Positions 5,519 to 5,593 of a DNA stretch of 5,593 bases are shown here, piece after piece (within the stretch, counting starts at the first letter, position 1; the number at the start of each line of letters is the position of its first letter). The stretch covers positions 1 through 5,593 of the forward strand of contig CABUQI010000085.1 of NCBI GenBank assembly GCA_902493545.1. Direction: 5' to 3'. The notes under the pieces were generated by a model. It was not told where the DNA came from and ran no database searches. It saw only the letters and a list, made by a program, of their open reading frames with translations. The stretch is from an uncultured Collinsella sp. GTDB taxonomy: Bacteria > Actinomycetota > Coriobacteriia > Coriobacteriales > Coriobacteriaceae. Made by a program: the position numbers and the translations under genes.

Positions 5519-5578
5519 AATCTCCCACTTTTGGCTTGAAACTAGGCTCAAAACGGGAGATTATCCACGCTCATTTTT
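5509..5578 (+). terminator. Long hairpin with T run, probable metA terminator
   Basis: A perfect 18-bp stem pairs GAGCGTGGATAATCTCCC (5509-5526) with 5555-5572. It encloses a 28-base loop, in which TTTTG/CAAAA (5529-5533, 5549-5553) can extend the pairing. The right arm is followed by ATTTTTT. It starts 82 bases after the metA stop codon. The stem is longer, and less GC-rich at its top, than the other two terminators in the window, so it may be a repeat element serving as terminator. Confidence 0.75.
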
Positions 5579-5593
5579 TAGGCATGTAGATGC

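Noticed and set aside
5561..5569. TTATCCACG as a DnaA box (8 of 9 matches to TTATCCACA)
   Set aside because: The match is part of a longer repeat and hairpin arm after metA. The other copies do not keep the TT start, and nothing else suggests an origin.
5455..5572. CRISPR-like array after metA
   Set aside because: The repeat core is only about 11 bp, the spacing is irregular (22 and 29 bp), one copy is inverted, and there are no cas genes.

Overview
The window is a GC-rich stretch of bacterial chromosome with short intergenic regions and AAGGAG-type ribosome binding sites. The gene set is a RecQ with an HRDC domain, a HutC-type GntR regulator, a FrlB-like sugar isomerase (SIS) protein, an L-2-hydroxyacid dehydrogenase and a MetA of the acetyl-CoA type. 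Together with the codon use, this suggests a gut Coriobacteriia such as Collinsella. That assignment is an inference from style and memory, not from a database search.

Layout: bases 1-1061 carry the 3' half of recQ, whose 5' part lies before the window. Two bases later, at 1064-1819, comes a GntR/UTRA regulator that probably shares the recQ transcript. A 144-bp gap (1820-1963) holds two copies of an 18-bp repeat, a good extended -10 promoter and a strong ribosome binding site. They lead into a two-domain SIS protein (1964-2932) resembling fructoselysine-6-phosphate deglycase, closed by a strong terminator (2956-2987). A dehydrogenase gene faces it on the minus strand (3312-4289), with its own terminator at 3229-3270. 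Between the two terminators lies a 182-bp imperfect palindrome (3023-3204) with perfect 32-bp arms. A divergent 210-bp region (4290-4499) separates the dehydrogenase from metA (4500-5426). After metA come three direct copies of a GAGCGTGGAT motif; the third forms a perfect 18-bp stem with an inverted fourth copy, ending in a T run.

How the genes relate: the regulator and the SIS gene look like a small control unit for using an Amadori compound or another phosphosugar, because FrlB-type deglycases are controlled by GntR/UTRA regulators elsewhere. No kinase or transporter for that pathway is present here. The dehydrogenase reduces a 2-oxoacid with NADH, and MetA starts methionine synthesis from homoserine; each looks like an independent transcription unit. 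No complete new defence or mobile system is visible. The least explained parts are non-coding: the operator-like repeats, the long palindrome and the repeat cluster after metA.
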